Shown piece by piece: positions 1-12,296 of a DNA stretch of 64,000 nucleotides. Source of the DNA: Torreya grandis. Its lineage: Eukaryota > Streptophyta > Pinopsida > Cupressales > Taxaceae. The stretch's first letter is position 1. Each line of letters starts with the position of its first letter. Where the stretch lies: contig JARHVA010000001.1 in NCBI GenBank assembly GCA_037957365.1, positions 10,484,501 through 10,548,500 on the forward strand, written 5' to 3'. The notes beneath the pieces were generated by a model. The model had not been told where the DNA came from. It did no database searches and worked only from the letters and a program-made list of their open reading frames with translations. The translations under genes and the position numbers were made by a program.

Positions 1-1356
1 CTTATTAGGCCTAGTTTTTAGGACTCATACTGTGGATATGCCATTATTTATTTTTTGGCTATTGTTAGCCCCTAACTTCACTTGAGTGAGGATGTTAGAG
101 TATGTATTTCATGTATTTATCATGTTTTTTAGTGTATTAGTTATCTATTTCATCTTTTTGTGAGTTTTTCCTATGTGAGGATTTATCCCACATTGATTAG
201 TTATGCTAGTTCTATGTTTTTTCTTGTCTAATTATCCATAAAATTTCTAAGAAAATCAACATGCATAGTGTTTTTAACACATATATTTAAACAAATATTT
301 TTTAGGGAACCTATTATTATATTTAATCATTTCAAGAGAGATAATTGTGCATGTAAACAAATGCTCTCAGTATTTAAAACTAAAAAAACACAAGTCTATA
401 CCTTTCAATCACAAGAAAACTAGCTTAGAATTTGTATGTGCCTTTGTTTCCATCCTCTTATCCTAATATTTTGATTACCATAGCTTCACTTCCAACTACC
501 ATAGCTTTGATTCTGCCAAGATCTTGTATAAATGACAAGAAAAAATAATAAATCATCACATATGTATTCAAGAGAATTTCATTAATCCTATAGGTGATGT
601 GTTGGACCATATTAAATTTTGTTTTAGGATCCCTTAATATGCCACCGCTAATTCATTAAAAAATGAGGTAAAATCTAAACCTTGATGCTCGTAGCTTTGA
701 TTCCACCTGCACCGCATTCAATACTAGAAACAAAAGAAACATTAGTTTTAAAAAATAATAATTATTAAGTTTTTTAGTTATTAAAAATCATATAGAAGAA
801 AGAACATGTGGCACCAAAGAATATTCAAAATATTTTCATAGTAAAATATAATTATTAACTTAAGCTTATTGTATCCTAGGTGGTCCTTATTATATACATA
901 CATACATACATATATACCTGGTGATTTTAGACTAACTTATACATGTCTCATATAATTTCATAGCAAATCAGAGCCATACATGTATACTAACTCTGGTGAA
1001 TCTATGTCTCGAAATAGGATCAAGTACAATCTATAACACAGAGCCGCATCTTGAACTATGAAATTATATAAAATTGAGGCTATTTGACCTATTTATATTT
1101 TCACAAAATTATCCAATTTCAAAATAAAATAAAATTACTTATAGCCATTTGGCTATAAATAACTGCTAAATTTTTTCTTGATTATTTGTATTGTTGCATC
1201 TCAATTCCTCACTATGCAAACTATTTGGTTATTCCAGATATTGAATGATAAATTTATATTTTTGCTTTCTGTAGCTATCTAAATGTTAATGCTTTATTTT
1301 CTTTAACCATTCATCTAGAGTCGATTTAAACTATCAGTCGGTGAGGGAACAATATA
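1..1356. other. AT-rich intergenic DNA, no gene seen
   Basis: No reading frame of useful length and no recognisable element was found on either strand. A short TACA/TATA microsatellite lies at about 890-916. The stretch ends where similarity to the 16,107-onward copy begins. Confidence 0.5.
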
Positions 1357-1446
1357 ACACAAAATATCATACACATTCAATGTGAGGTTGTTTACTCTAA
1401 ATTAGGAGTAGAGGAGGCGGAGCTCAGATTTTATATTTCATTAAAA

Positions 1447-1518
1447 AGGTCCCACCGAGATTTGAACTTAGGTTACTGGATTCAGTGTCTAATGTCCTAA
1501 CCACTTGACCATGGGACC
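1447..1518 (-). pseudogene. tRNA-Gln(CTG)-like sequence, probably a pseudogene
   Basis: Read on the minus strand, the 72 bases fold as a tRNA. The acceptor arms GGTCCCA and TGGGACC pair over seven bases. An A-box-like TGGTCAAGTGG and the T-loop GTTCAAATC are present, and the anticodon loop reads CTGAATC around anticodon CTG. The T-stem has a mismatch (CTAAG against CTCGG), so function is doubtful. The same sequence recurs, more damaged, at 16,193-16,264 in copy B, so it was already in the ancestral unit. It could be a tRNA pseudogene or the head of a tRNA-derived SINE; no SINE body is recognisable. Confidence 0.6.
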
Positions 1519-2149
1519 CATACATTTTTGACTCGAGGTTGGTTTATTTCTAGAAGAAATTAGGCACCAATATTTTAATGTTACTTGCATTCTAAACAGC
1601 AATAAAATCACATGAAATAGACGTATTATTCATATGAGGATGTGAAAGTTTTTGAAATCTACGTAATGGATGATTGAAGTGGTATTATTCATATTCATAA
1701 TAAGCAATGGAAGTGGTCCAAACATGGTGAATGGGTGATTGAATTGTCGATGCCTAAAATTTTATACGATATTTTTTAGATTAAATTGTGTATAATAATT
1801 TTAGATCATACTTTGTGAGTCATTATCAAGATTAGAGATTAAATTTTTTTAATGATAGTTCATAGAGTGTGATCCAAAATGTTGATCCAATAATTCTCAT
1901 ACACGGTTTAATCCAAAAATAATCAAGTCTACTTCATGAACCTTGAAAATACCGTTTCTCTTATCTTATATGATATTCCATACATGTGGTTTTCTATCAT
2001 CAAAATGGAATGGTATATGTGTGTATAAACCCATTTCATGCATAGCTTGATTAATATTAGGTACATTATGGATGGATTGTGGGATAACTTCCTACAAGTT
2101 TGTAACTCCATTTTATGTCTAACGAATTGGCCTCTACCACTACCATATA

Positions 2150-3134
2150 AAGTGGTCTAATTGGCTCAAAACCAATCAAATTTGATTCATGATGAAAACA
2201 TCGAATATCACAAAATAGAAAGGTCATTGTATGAATTAAAAAAACACCTAACTTTTTTTGTATGCAATAAAATGGGAGTTTACCTAGATCAAGAATTAAA
2301 ACCATATTCTAGAACAAATTATTTTTTAAGAAATATAATTTTTTTATAAGTGTCTAATTGTATGTGAATATTTTTATATTTAAAACTATGAAACATGTGT
2401 ATGGTAAGACTAATAAAAGGGAATAACATAGAATTTATTGAGGCAGGGGTAACGATACAAATAGCAACAAGATAAAAGGTTGGAACATTAAGAGAAAAAT
2501 GATAGACATAACAAAAGACTACACATCTGCTCAACGAAACAACAAACAACATCATTTCTTTCTTCAGCTTCCATGATGAAAAAAATACTAATATATGCGT
2601 AGAGTGATAGATTCATGTAAAAATACATGTCATGTAAATTATTCACTTAAAAAGTCCTGAATACGTGAAAGGCGCAAAGTGGATAAAGAGGTTAAAGTAT
2701 CATATTGAGTTAGGGATAGTTAGGAAATGAGTTGGGAAGTTCAAGTGAGGACAAAAGACATGATTTGCATAGTAAGAGGGTTTTTTCTCTCTCTTGGTTG
2801 TAAGGAAGGGCTTGATGCACTTTTAAGTGTTGTATATTATTTTCAAAAGATGATGATTAATGGAATGTGATTAGATTGTATGAAAAGAAAAAGATTGCTT
2901 TTATGGGTGTTTTATCCTCTTCACTTTTGTGGATGTTTTATCATCTTCATTTATTAAATTTATTATGATGTCTTTAAATAGAAAAACCCACTAAATTGAT
3001 GTACTTTTCAAATTGTATGTAAACTCTTAAACTTCATAAACTTTTTATTGTGAATCACAAGAAGTGGATTTTATGCCACATACATACAATTAGATTCAAG
3101 AGAATATTTTAAGATTCTGAGTAATCTCTATGTT
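2150..3134. other. Segment present in copy A but absent from copy B
   Basis: Copy B reads straight from ctaccactaccat into catatgatattcatc, whereas copy A has about 985 extra bases between the same points. No terminal repeats or target duplication are clear, and the small frames inside match nothing recognised. It may be an insertion in A or a deletion in B. Confidence 0.5.
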
Positions 3135-4095
3135 CTCATTACATATGATATTTATCTATCCATTTATATGTGAGAGAATGAATTTTCACATATTTTGTCT
3201 TCATCCCCGATCAATCCAAGAAGTCCTCTAGATTTAATCTGTAGCATGTTTATCCACATTTCTCTTTTATTCCTTTTCTTTTTTTGGTTAAAATTATGTA
3301 ACACCCCCCAAAATCCTACCATACGAGGGAGTTTATAGTCTTAAATGCATAGAGAAGTCACATATTCCATGGTCATATTCTCGCATATGTTGTAAGTTAT
3401 GCTACTATCTATTGGTCAACTCAAAGTAAAAACTAAAAGAATCACATTGAAAAACTTTTATCAAAAAGTGTCATCATTAAATTCTATATCAAGAGACTTA
3501 TCTCCATGGTGTAATCAACCTATGTCATCCTCAAACCCATCAATCCATATGGATCTAAAGAACAATCAAATGCTTCAAACAATAAGATCTAGACTCAATT
3601 TCAATCATCAATAGAGATTTAAAGGGAGATTTCCAAGCTTGGTGATGAAACTATCGCTTAATTTAGGTGGTATAATTCTTATAAGGTTGCAGTTACAAAA
3701 CCATTGGTATTATTTAACTAGTGGTTTAGCCTGCAATGACCATACATGGATAGTAAAAATAGAGCAAGTGTCTCTTCACATTCTAATACGGTTGGATAGA
3801 TTTTAGTGCATGAAAATAAATCTCTAAGAATTATAAGAAAATGACACACATTCAAAGAAGGCATCAGTGAATATAATCGGTGTTAAGTTGTTTGGAGGAA
3901 GGATTCGAGTGAGGAACAAGGAAATGTTAGTAACACACATATTTGTGTGTTGTAATTTTTATATACTCTCATTTTAATCAATATTTGGCCATAATAAGAT
4001 AAGACTTAGGATTATTTCATCTTCCATTAATTTTTCCTCAAACTTTGGGGTTTTCAATTTTTTTTTGTCTTAGTGTCTTCATGTTATGAATTTTG

Positions 4096-4400
4096 TGTTA
4101 AGAACAAAATATAATGAGAGGGGGGGTCAATCAGTATATTATATATCTTTTACTTAATCTGATTTCTTTTCTTCAACCACTTAATCACACATTCAAGATA
4201 TGCAATAAAATTGAAACAATAATATGCACCACACAACAAAGAGAGAAACACCAAATTTTTACGTGGAAAACCAAAGTAGGAAAAACCATAAAGAATAATC
4301 TCAAGTATATGAATGAACACCAAATCAAAATACAAAGTTTGCTAGCACCAACTTGTAGGAGCACCAACCCCTTTACCAAGCACCAACTCAACAAATATTT
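4096..4400 (-). repeat. Truncated 3' LTR of the Copia element
   Basis: About 305 bases match the beginning (plus-strand sense) of the 9,037-10,057 LTR, including gaggggggg, the phrase attcaagatatgcaataaaa and the gagcaccaac motifs. The match stops near caacaaatattt, where RNase H coding sequence follows directly. About 700 bases of LTR and the polypurine tract are therefore missing, although the outer terminus and TSD are intact. Confidence 0.85.
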
Positions 4401-4403
4401 TTG

Positions 4404-5519
4404 TCATCCAAGGAAGAAATCTCCTCCACTTATACTTTTTCTGTCATCCAAACAACCTACCCAATCTGAATTTGTATAAGTAATTAAAGTGAAATCTCTG
4501 CCTGTGGGATACCACAATCCATAATCCAATGCCCCCTTGATATATCTAAATATTCTCTTCACCAACTGAACATGACTATCTTTTAGAGCTAACTGATATC
4601 TTGTAACCATACCTACTGCATGCATGATGTCTAGTCTTGATGCTATCAAATATAAAAGACTACCAATCATAGATCTATACAAAGATTGATATGCAATAGG
4701 TGAATCTTCATCTTTGTTCACCTTATTTTCTATACATATTGGTGTGTCAACTGGTGCACTATCCTCAAAACCAAATTTATTCAATATTTCCTTGGCATAT
4801 TTACTTTGAGATATGAAAATTCCTTTATCTGAATAAAATATATACAATCCTTAGAAAAATGACAATTCTCCAAGCATAGACATCTCAAATTATTTTTACA
4901 TATTGTCAAAAAATTCTTTTGTTATCTTTTCAATGTTTCCTCCAAAAATGATGTCATCAATATATACCACAACAATCAATTAATGCTCACCTTCTATTTT
5001 GATGTAGAGATTACTGTCAGCAAATCCTCTCTTGAAGCCTTGATCCTTTAGGTACTTATCAAGTCTTGCATACTAAGCTCTGGGAACTTATTTTAATCTA
5101 TACAGTGATTTCTTCAATCTGCATACATGGCTATTAATATTTGATAGAATAAATCCCATAGGCTACTCAATGTAGACCTCTTCTTCTAGATTCCCATTTA
5201 GGAAGGTAGATTTGACATCCATCTGAAACACTTTGAAAATTTTAAACATTGCATATGCAAGAAACATTCTAATAGCCTCTTGCCTTGCCACTGGTGCAAA
5301 AGTTTCTTCAAAATCTATTCCCTCAATCTGAACATATCCTTTACATACTAATCTTGCTTTATTCCTGGTCACTTCTCCATTTTCATTCAACTTATTTCTA
5401 TAAACCCATTTTGTTCCTATCATATTGTGATCTTTTGGTCTAGGTACTAATTTCCAAGTATTATTATTTTCCATTTGATTTAATTCTTCATCCATTGCCT
5501 TAACCTAATGCTTATCATG
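4404..5519 (-). pseudogene. Copia reverse transcriptase and start of RNase H (broken)
   Basis: This is RNA-dependent DNA polymerase plus the beginning of RNase H. On the minus strand the RT opens with [20 protein letters not shown] (about 5,450), runs through [10 protein letters not shown] and DVKSTFLNG, and reaches the catalytic box YIDDIIFGG near 4,960. The RNase H entry ends at CLDDRKSISGGDFFLG, where the Copia family normally continues to the Leu-Ser-Thr-Ala-Glu-containing half, which is missing. Several in-frame stops lie between about 5,160 and 4,850. The abrupt end coincides with the truncated LTR, so one deletion removed the RNase H half, polypurine tract and U3. Confidence 0.9.
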
Positions 5520-6758
5520 TCTAGCTTCTGAAAAAGTTCTAGGCTGAATTTTGGATAACAAAGAGAAATTAACTTGCTTAGATTCACTTACCATCATTCT
5601 TCTAGTGTGAATTATTTCATTTAGGTCCCTGATGATGTCACTTTCATTATGATTTCTCTGAACATATTTGGATGGAGTTTTAGTGTCCTTTTCTCATCTT
5701 CATCTGATTCTTCAAAATCTCTCTCTTCAATGATTTCAGGAATGTCTACTGGATCACTGATTCTTTGTGTTCCATCTTCTTCTATCCTGACACTTGCACT
5801 TTCAACAATTTTCTTGGTTATTTTGTTATAACATTTATAAGCTTTACTTTTTCAAGAATAACTAAGAGATATACCTTCACCTGCTTTGGATTCAAGCATA
5901 CCAAGTTTTTTGTCGGTTCTCTTTATGAAGCATCTGCTACCAAAAACTCTGAAATAATCAGCTATTGCTAGTTTGTATTTCCATAGATCGTGAGGAGTTT
6001 TGTCACTATTGACTCTCAATAATGCTCTGTTATGAATATGTACTACTGTAGCAACTGCCATTTAGCATTTTCCTTTCCATCTCTTGAGTTATTTTGTTTC
6101 TCCATTCAACTACTCCATTTCGCTATGAAGTTTCAGCTACTGAATAATGTCTCTTTATTCTGTGATCTTTAGAAAACTCAATAAATTGATCTAACATGAA
6201 TTCTCCTCCTTGATCTAATCTTAGACACTTAATCTTCAAACTGATTTCATTCTCAACTAATGTTTTGAATACTTTAAAATGTCTGAAAGATTTTGATTTT
6301 TTATTTAAAAACATTACCAAAGTCATACGTGAAAAATAATCAATAATCAACATGAAATATTTCTCACCTTGAGTACTTTGAGTTATCATAGGTCCACATA
6401 GATCAGTGTAAACAAGCTCTAACATCTGAGTGGTCAAGTACTCTTTTATTTTGAACTACCTTCTAGCCTGCTTCCCATGCTGACAAGGTTCACAAAGCAT
6501 GTCAGATGGCTTTGTAATCTTTGGAAGATTTTTGACTACAAGCTTCTTGCGGATGCTGATAATATTGTCAAAATTTATGTGTCCCATTCTCTTATGCCAT
6601 AGCCAACTTTATTCAATCTGAATCAAACAACATCTTTGACCTTTGATTTCTGATAGCATATACAAATTATTGCCTATTCTCTAAGCATCTGCAACCAACA
6701 TATCTGAATCTTTTCTCCTAATTTCAAAACCTTTTGCATAAAACTTTAGTGTGTACCC
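5520..6758 (-). pseudogene. Copia integrase (broken)
   Basis: The frame begins with a pre-integrase His-His-Cys-Cys zinc region (LWHKRMGHINFDNI, then CEPCQHGKQ, around 6,610-6,470). The catalytic core follows, with YTDLCGP for the first Asp (about 6,410), RLDQGGEF for the second (family norm RSDNGGEF) and NGVVEWRN for the Glu (about 6,110). A stop precedes the Glu box and further stops follow. The C-terminal part, including CFIKRTDKKLG near 5,900, is recognisable but frameshifted. Its place between protease and RT identifies the element as Copia. It cannot encode an active enzyme. Confidence 0.88.
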
Positions 6759-7178
6759 CTAATCACACATTTGACTTACACTCAAAATATTATGCTTAAG
6801 ACCTTCTACATACAAAATATTTTTAGTTTTAGTTCTACCATTATCCAAACTTAGTGTACCTTTTTTGACAGTTTTGGTAGTAGTATTACCTCTTAATTTC
6901 ATTGTGTCACCATTGATATTCTTCAAGGCTATAAAATTTCTTTTATCTCCTATCATGTGCCTCAAAAATCCACTGTCAATGAACCATCTCTTTTCTTCAT
7001 TTCTTGTATGCAAAGTTGTTTGCACCAACATAGATTTTTCAGCTTGTTTCTTCTGCCATGAACCTGTCTGAACTTTCTTCTTGATGAATGGAGCCTTGAA
7101 ACTCTGGTCTTTTTTGACCGACTCAAACACACTTCTACAATACCAAGATATGTGTCTAATGTTTTTCACTTGTAACAT
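6759..7178 (-). pseudogene. Copia aspartic protease region
   Basis: The pol polyprotein protease would process Gag-Pol. The active-site triplet is present in WFIDSGFLRHMIGDKRNF (about 6,980-6,930), where the family norm is an IDSGCSRHMTG-type motif, so the catalytic Asp-Ser-Gly remains. The downstream GTLSLDNGRTKTKNILYVEG and HNILSVSQMCD match the family's flap and the beginning of the pre-integrase domain. It lies in frame with little damage over 139 codons, following the second gag zinc knuckle. Confidence 0.85.
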
Positions 7179-7199
7179 ATTATGGCATCTTCATTAAAT

Positions 7200-8150
7200 C
7201 CTGATAGAAGAGCAAAAGAGTTGTGGTTTTTGCTTGACTCTTCATGACTTTCCTTCTCCTTATTTTTGAAATTGTTAGCCCTATTTTGACATTCTATTTT
7301 ATTATGACCATATCCATTACAATAAAAATAATAACCATAAAAATAGGAGTTGTTTGTGTATCTCTAACCTGATTGCCTTTTGCAGCTCCGTTCTTTCCAA
7401 CCTTCTTTGTTTGAGATGCCCTCTATATTCTTAACTTCTTTCCTCTTTATTTCCTCTTTTGTAAGAGCTTCATCATAGCTCTTTCCTTTTTCCTTGTCTA
7501 TGAAAGTAGTGGCCTCACCTTTCTCTTTTTAAAATCTGATACCTATCTTATCTAACATTAATCTTTGACTTTCTAAAATCTTTAACTTTCTAATATCTTA
7601 TTCAACATATTAGTGCTATTCTCAAATTTTGAATCATTGGCTGCTCTATCATTGATTGCTTTATTTGTTTTCTTAAGATTTGCTTTTAAAGAAGAAATTT
7701 CAATAACATACCTTTCACATTCTTTACTTACATTTTGAAACTGTGTCATTAGATCTTCTTCATTCTTCTTAGCTTCTTCAAAGTGTGCTTGTAGATCTTT
7801 AATTGTTTCCTTTGACTCCTTTTCATTTTTTTTATCTAGAGCTTTAATCTTTGATACTTCTTCTCAAGAGCTTTTAATTCCTCTAAGGCACAAATGAGTT
7901 CTCCTTCCAGATTCACTTCGACTTCATTCCGTTCTTCTTCTTGATCATTTGTACTTGTTCTTGTAGAGGCATCTTCATGTATGGCCATGAATATAATCTC
8001 TTCTTCTTCTGAATCACTGAGTCCATTATCTTCGACTGAGCTAGGATCTTTATAATACAAACTCTTCTTATTGAATCCCTTCTTGAATTTTCCTTTAAAA
8101 TTCTTCTTGTATGTAGACTTTCCTTCTTTATTATCACCATTACCCTTATA
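7200..8150 (-). pseudogene. Copia gag C-terminal region: zinc knuckles and acidic coiled-coil spacer
   Basis: On the minus strand a degenerate zinc knuckle (GYFVAKCPYKG, about 8,160) is followed by a Lys-rich stretch. An acidic segment follows (SDSEEEEIIFMAIHED, near 8,000), then a Glu/Leu/Lys-rich, probably coiled-coil stretch (LEELKALEKKYQRL). A second knuckle, FYCNGYGHNKIEC, lies near 7,310. Such an extended gag tail is typical of SIRE/Maximus Copia elements. Stops and frame changes around 7,400-7,830 break it. Confidence 0.75.
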
Positions 8151-8161
8151 TGGGCACTTAG

Positions 8162-8995
8162 CTACAAAATATCCAATCTTTTCATAATTAAAAATTTAAA
8201 TAATAATTTTTCTTGATATTTACCTGTGCCCTTTTTTATCTTGGAAATGAATAGAGCTCCGTTGTCATCTTCATCATCGCTAGAACTGTCACTTGATTCT
8301 TGAATTTTAGCTTTCTCTTTATTTGATGTCTTGAAAGCAACTTCTCTTTTTGAGGGTTTCTCTTGTTTGATCTGCATCTCATATTCTATAAGAATACCAT
8401 GTAGTTCATCCATCTTTAGCTTGGATAAATTCTTCATCTCTTCAATTGCCAAAACTTTTACATCATATCTCAATGGTAGAGATCTCAAAAAAATTTGAAC
8501 CATAATTGATTCTTCTAATTTTTATCCAAGACCTTGAATCTGATTAACTATTTGATCAACTTGTAAAATATAACTTTATATATTTTCTTCCTCTTCCATC
8601 TTCAAACTCTCAAACTATCTTATGAAAGTCTGAAGCTTAGCTTGTTGAACCTTTCCATCACCTTTGTAAATATTATCAAGTTTTACCCAAGTTTCATGAG
8701 AAAATTTACATTGCATAACTTTAACAAATTTTGATTCACATAAAGCACATAAAATAGCATTTAAAGTTTTAGCATTGTTTTCACTTGCCTTCTTTTCTGT
8801 CGGAGTAGTTACAAGTATCTTCGGCTCTTCATATTCCTCCACCACTACTTGCCAAATGTTGAATCCAAGGGCCATCAAATAAGTCTTCATCCTTATGCTC
8901 CAAAAAACATAATTTGTCCCATCAAATAAAGATGCCTTATTTATATAAAAACCTTCATGTGATCTAGCCATCGTGCTTTCTTGATCTACCTTCAA
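8162..8995 (-). pseudogene. Copia Gag, capsid-like region (broken)
   Basis: Gag forms the virus-like particle. The N-terminus carries FDGTNYVFWSIRMKTYLMAL (about 8,920-8,860), the conserved opening of plant Copia Gag. Later come KVMQCKFSHETWVKLDNIY, IMVQIFLRSLPLRYD and MDELHGILIEYEMQI. Stops near 8,580 and 8,520 split the frame in two. It lies just after the PBS, as expected for the first product. Confidence 0.88.
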
Positions 8996-9022
8996 GCTTA
9001 TAAACTTTTTCCAGAGGAACCT

Positions 9023-9034
9023 GCTCTAATACCA
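9023..9034 (-). promoter_or_regulatory. Primer-binding site (initiator-Met tRNA type)
   Basis: The minus strand reads TGGTATTAGAGC, one base from the usual plant tRNA-iMet-complementary TGGTATCAGAGC. Two bases separate it from the LTR edge at 9,037. It sets the orientation of the element. Confidence 0.9.
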
Positions 9035-9036
9035 AT

Positions 9037-10057
9037 TGTTAAGCATAGAATATACTAAGAGGGGGGGGTGAATCAGTGTATTATATATCTATTACATAAT
9101 CTGATTTCATTTCTTTAACTAATTAATCACACATTCAAGATATGCAATAAAACTAAAACAATAATATGCACCATAGAAGAGAGAGAGAGAGAGAGACCAA
9201 ATTTTTACATGGAAACCCAAAGTGAGAAAAACCATGGAGAACAATCTCAAGTATATGAATGAGCACCAACTCAAAATACAAAGTTTACAAGCACCCAACT
9301 TGCAGGAGCACCAACTCCTTTTCCGAGTACCAACACAACAACTATTTGTGAGTACCAACCCACAGGAGCACCAACCCCTTGCAAATATTAGTGAACACTA
9401 ACCCAAAAGAGCACCAACCCCTCTTGTGTATAAAACACAACTATCTCTCACTGTTGCTTACTCAAAAAATGATATAACTCTACAATATCTCTTGCTTTTC
9501 TCTCTTTGAAAATAAATATAAACCATGCACTCTCTTGCATATTATAAATGGCTTCTCAAGCCTTTATTTGTAGCTTTCCAAATGACCTTTGGCATTCACC
9601 CTTTGTGACCCTTCAATCCTCATGGAAAATGGCATCAAACTTGCATGACCCTTCGTATCCTTGCATTTGAAAATTCATATGGTGACCCTTCACAAGCAAA
9701 TGCATCCTTTCCTTTTTTGCCTTTATCTTGGTGACTTTTTGTATTCCTCAAAGTGTCCCTTCATGGAAAAATGCACCATACCCTCTTTTGTCTTCAAATG
9801 GTGACTCTTGGAATTCTTCAAGATGACTCTTCATGATAAAATGCATCCCATTTGTGTTTTGTCTTTTACCCTATGACTCTTTGATTTCTCCATGGGTCTT
9901 CTTTTGACTTATATGCAAATAAAAATATATTCATTAATATTAAATAAATATTAACACACATTATCCAAGATATGAATATTAAAAACACCATTAAATGCAA
10001 TGGGGCATTTATCACCAATAATGCTAGACCTTTGACATCAATGACAATATTCCAACA
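9037..10057 (-). repeat. 5' LTR of the Copia element
   Basis: The 1,021-bp LTR reads TGTTGGAATATTGTCATTG from its minus-strand start and ends at the PBS; its termini are TG and CA. It holds GA microsatellites (about 9,178-9,196), repeated gagcaccaaccc motifs (about 9,290-9,420) and U3-like tandem motifs (9,590-9,905). Only about 305 bases of the partner LTR survive at 4,096. Confidence 0.9.
9590..9905. repeat. Imperfect tandem repeats within the Copia U3
   Basis: The phrases ggtgacycttc and aaatgcatcc recur about every 60-65 bases, with several diverged copies. The position upstream of the inferred transcription start suggests an enhancer-type array; function is inferred only. Confidence 0.5.
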
Positions 10058-10450
10058 TTTTGTTTCATGTTTATTTATTTATTTTGAGTTCATACATTCA
10101 ATTTTATGTCTTCAAACAACATGTAGCATACTGTTTCTAAGTTATTTGAAGGCAGTAAACTATCATTTTTAATTAAAATCAAAGTAGTTCAACAAATTGT
10201 GATTCTATGAATTCTAACAAGTTTGAATTGGTGAATATATAAATCAAAGGTCAACTTATAAAATAACATTATTTATATCATAAAAGAGCTCACACTTATA
10301 ATTTGGATTCATGAAAAAGTATCCAAGGCCAACTCTCTAGGAGAAACATTTGAATTAAGGAAATTAACAATACCTTGGTCATGCTTTCCAAATCTTTCAC
10401 ATGTATATTTTTATATTTGTATAGCTTGCATCTAACACTTATTTTTTATT

Positions 10451-10580
10451 TATGGACTTCCTGGTTAGAGTAATTATATGAGGAAGGACCATTAGATGAA
10501 GAATTCTAGTAAGGTTATGGTCTTCCTGGTTAGAGTAATTATATGAGGAAGAACCATTAGATGAAGAATTATAGTAAGGT
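10451..10580. repeat. Two-copy 65-bp tandem duplication
   Basis: The unit beginning tatggacttcctggttagag is repeated once at 10,516 with only a few differences. Copy B (about 18,071-18,135) has a single unit, so this duplication postdates the A/B split. Confidence 0.85.
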
Positions 10581-12296
10581 TTGTTGTTTAAAAAATGTAT
10601 AATCATTAATTTCAAAGGTTTTTGCTTTCATTGGCTCATCATCACTCTTTGTAGTGCAATCATGTGTAGTAATTTATTCATCTTCTATTATACACCTAAA
10701 ATAAGATTGTAAATGCTTATGAAGGAAAAATAAAAACTCTTGAAGTCTATAATTTGTCATTTGCAATTATTGCAATTTAAGATCTTCTTTGGTGAATCAT
10801 AGAACATGGTGAAACTTAATTTTTTTTTTTCATTTTTATCAAAGTAACTAAAATCAACAACTTTTAATTTGTTTTTTAAAGCACAAACTTATTTGTCCAA
10901 AACTCTACCCTCTTTCTAATTTGAATAATTTGATAGGCATAAAGCATATTTATTCTTAAGGAAAGAACATGATAAAAATCATTAATAATTTCTCTCATAA
11001 AGTAAAAGTATAATAATAAATATATTATTAAAAAAAACATACATTATCATCTTTGTGTTTGATTTGAGAATTGTCTTAGCTTCTTTTATATGTTGAGAAC
11101 ATTTTGAATTTAATATAAACTATTTATTTGGAGAAGAACAAAGGTTGTTTTATGGATAAGGAAAATGTGGATATCATAATAGTGTATGCAATCCTATAAA
11201 ATAAATAAATAAATAAAATACTTTTATAAATTTTATTTTATTTTTTGAAATATAGGAGCAACTATAATTTAGGAGGGAGAATTTCCGTTGGTGGTTACAA
11301 TAGGAGTCAAGAAGTTTCCAGGAGTTGCTACTAATTTTTAGGAAGGCATATTAATAAAAAATAGTTTATATATGGTATAATTTTGGTGATAATATTTAAA
11401 AATAAAAATAATATAAAATACAAAAAATATTTTTTTATGAGATTGTTTAATTGCAAAAAAACTTTTAAAATTTATCTGTAAAAATGGCTATGAAAATTAT
11501 GAAATGTCTCCTCAATAGCACCCCTTTTAAGTGATAGAAAAGACATTATCTTAATGTCCTTGGAGATGTGAATATGCCTCATTCATCTTTCAATCTTCTC
11601 TAATTGTTCCTCGACACCATCCATTATTATGAACATTTCTTCTCATACCTCTTTTTCTATTGAATTTAATATAGTTTTTTTTCCTTTGATGTGATGAGAT
11701 TTTAATTTGAATCTTAACTTTTTTTTCACTTTGAATTGACATGATTTATGACTTGTATGTGTAGGAAAAAAATCATTGAACTTCATCTTTAAGTGTTTTG
11801 TCCTTTGACATTGTATTTGAAATGGATGAAGGTGAAATTGAATTTGGCTTCTCTTTCCCTTGAGAATCCTTTATAATTATTTGCTCTAATAAATTTCACC
11901 ATATCTCACTCTCATGACACATAATTATCTCTAATAAATATTCCCACCAATGAATTCAAATCCATTCTTGATCTTCTTAGAAATATTAAATACTTAATCA
12001 ATGTTGATAAAAATTCTATCATTATGTAGAGACATTTAATATCTTTTTTACAGCTTAATCAAGGTGAAAATTAAGCTTATATACAAAATTTATGCCCTTT
12101 GAAATATTTCCTTCAAATATTTTGAAATTTACTATTAAAATATAAATAATTTTCAAATGATTCATAAAACATCATTTGAAATGATTGTGTTGAGTATCCT
12201 ATAATTTTATGAGAAATATATAAACATGCATTCACCACCTATTTTTTGATTGGAATGTTCATCAATTGTAAATATAAATATTTTGGTAAATCTAAT

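Larger units (their letters stand above)
1357..4095. repeat. Copy A, left part, of a large duplicated segment
   Basis: The blocks 1,357-2,150 and 3,135-4,080 align by eye with 16,107-17,860 (copy B) in the same orientation. Shared landmarks include a tRNA-Gln-like stretch, the phrase cttatcttatatgatattcc and the run ggttttcaatttttttttg. Divergence is substantial, with many substitutions and small indels, so the duplication is old. The right half of copy A resumes after the Copia insertion, at 10,063-13,672. Copy A has two segments that B lacks (2,150-3,134 and about 11,287-11,882). The ancestral unit may itself have been part of a larger repeat, which cannot be told from here. Confidence 0.8.
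4096..10057 (-). mobile_element. SIRE-like Ty1/Copia LTR retrotransposon, internally deleted
   Basis: The element is flanked by a perfect 5-bp target duplication TTTTG (4,091-4,095 and 10,058-10,062). It starts TGTTAAG and ends CCAACA on the plus strand. Read on the minus strand the order is 5' LTR (9,037-10,057), tRNA-iMet PBS, gag, zinc knuckle, protease, integrase, RT, RNase H and a truncated 3' LTR (4,096-about 4,400), the Copia order with integrase before RT. The long gag with an acidic, coiled-coil-like extension and the RT motif YIDDIIFGG fit the SIRE/Maximus lineage. Multiple stops and frameshifts show that it is inactive. It interrupts copy A of the duplicated segment. Confidence 0.93.

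Noticed and set aside
4114..4479. Plus-strand 121-codon frame over the truncated Copia LTR
   Set aside because: It spans LTR and antisense RNase H sequence; it is a shadow of the element.
4096..10057. Endogenous pararetrovirus instead of a retrotransposon
   Set aside because: LTRs, TSD, an iMet PBS and an integrase before RT identify a Copia retrotransposon; no movement or coat protein domain is seen.
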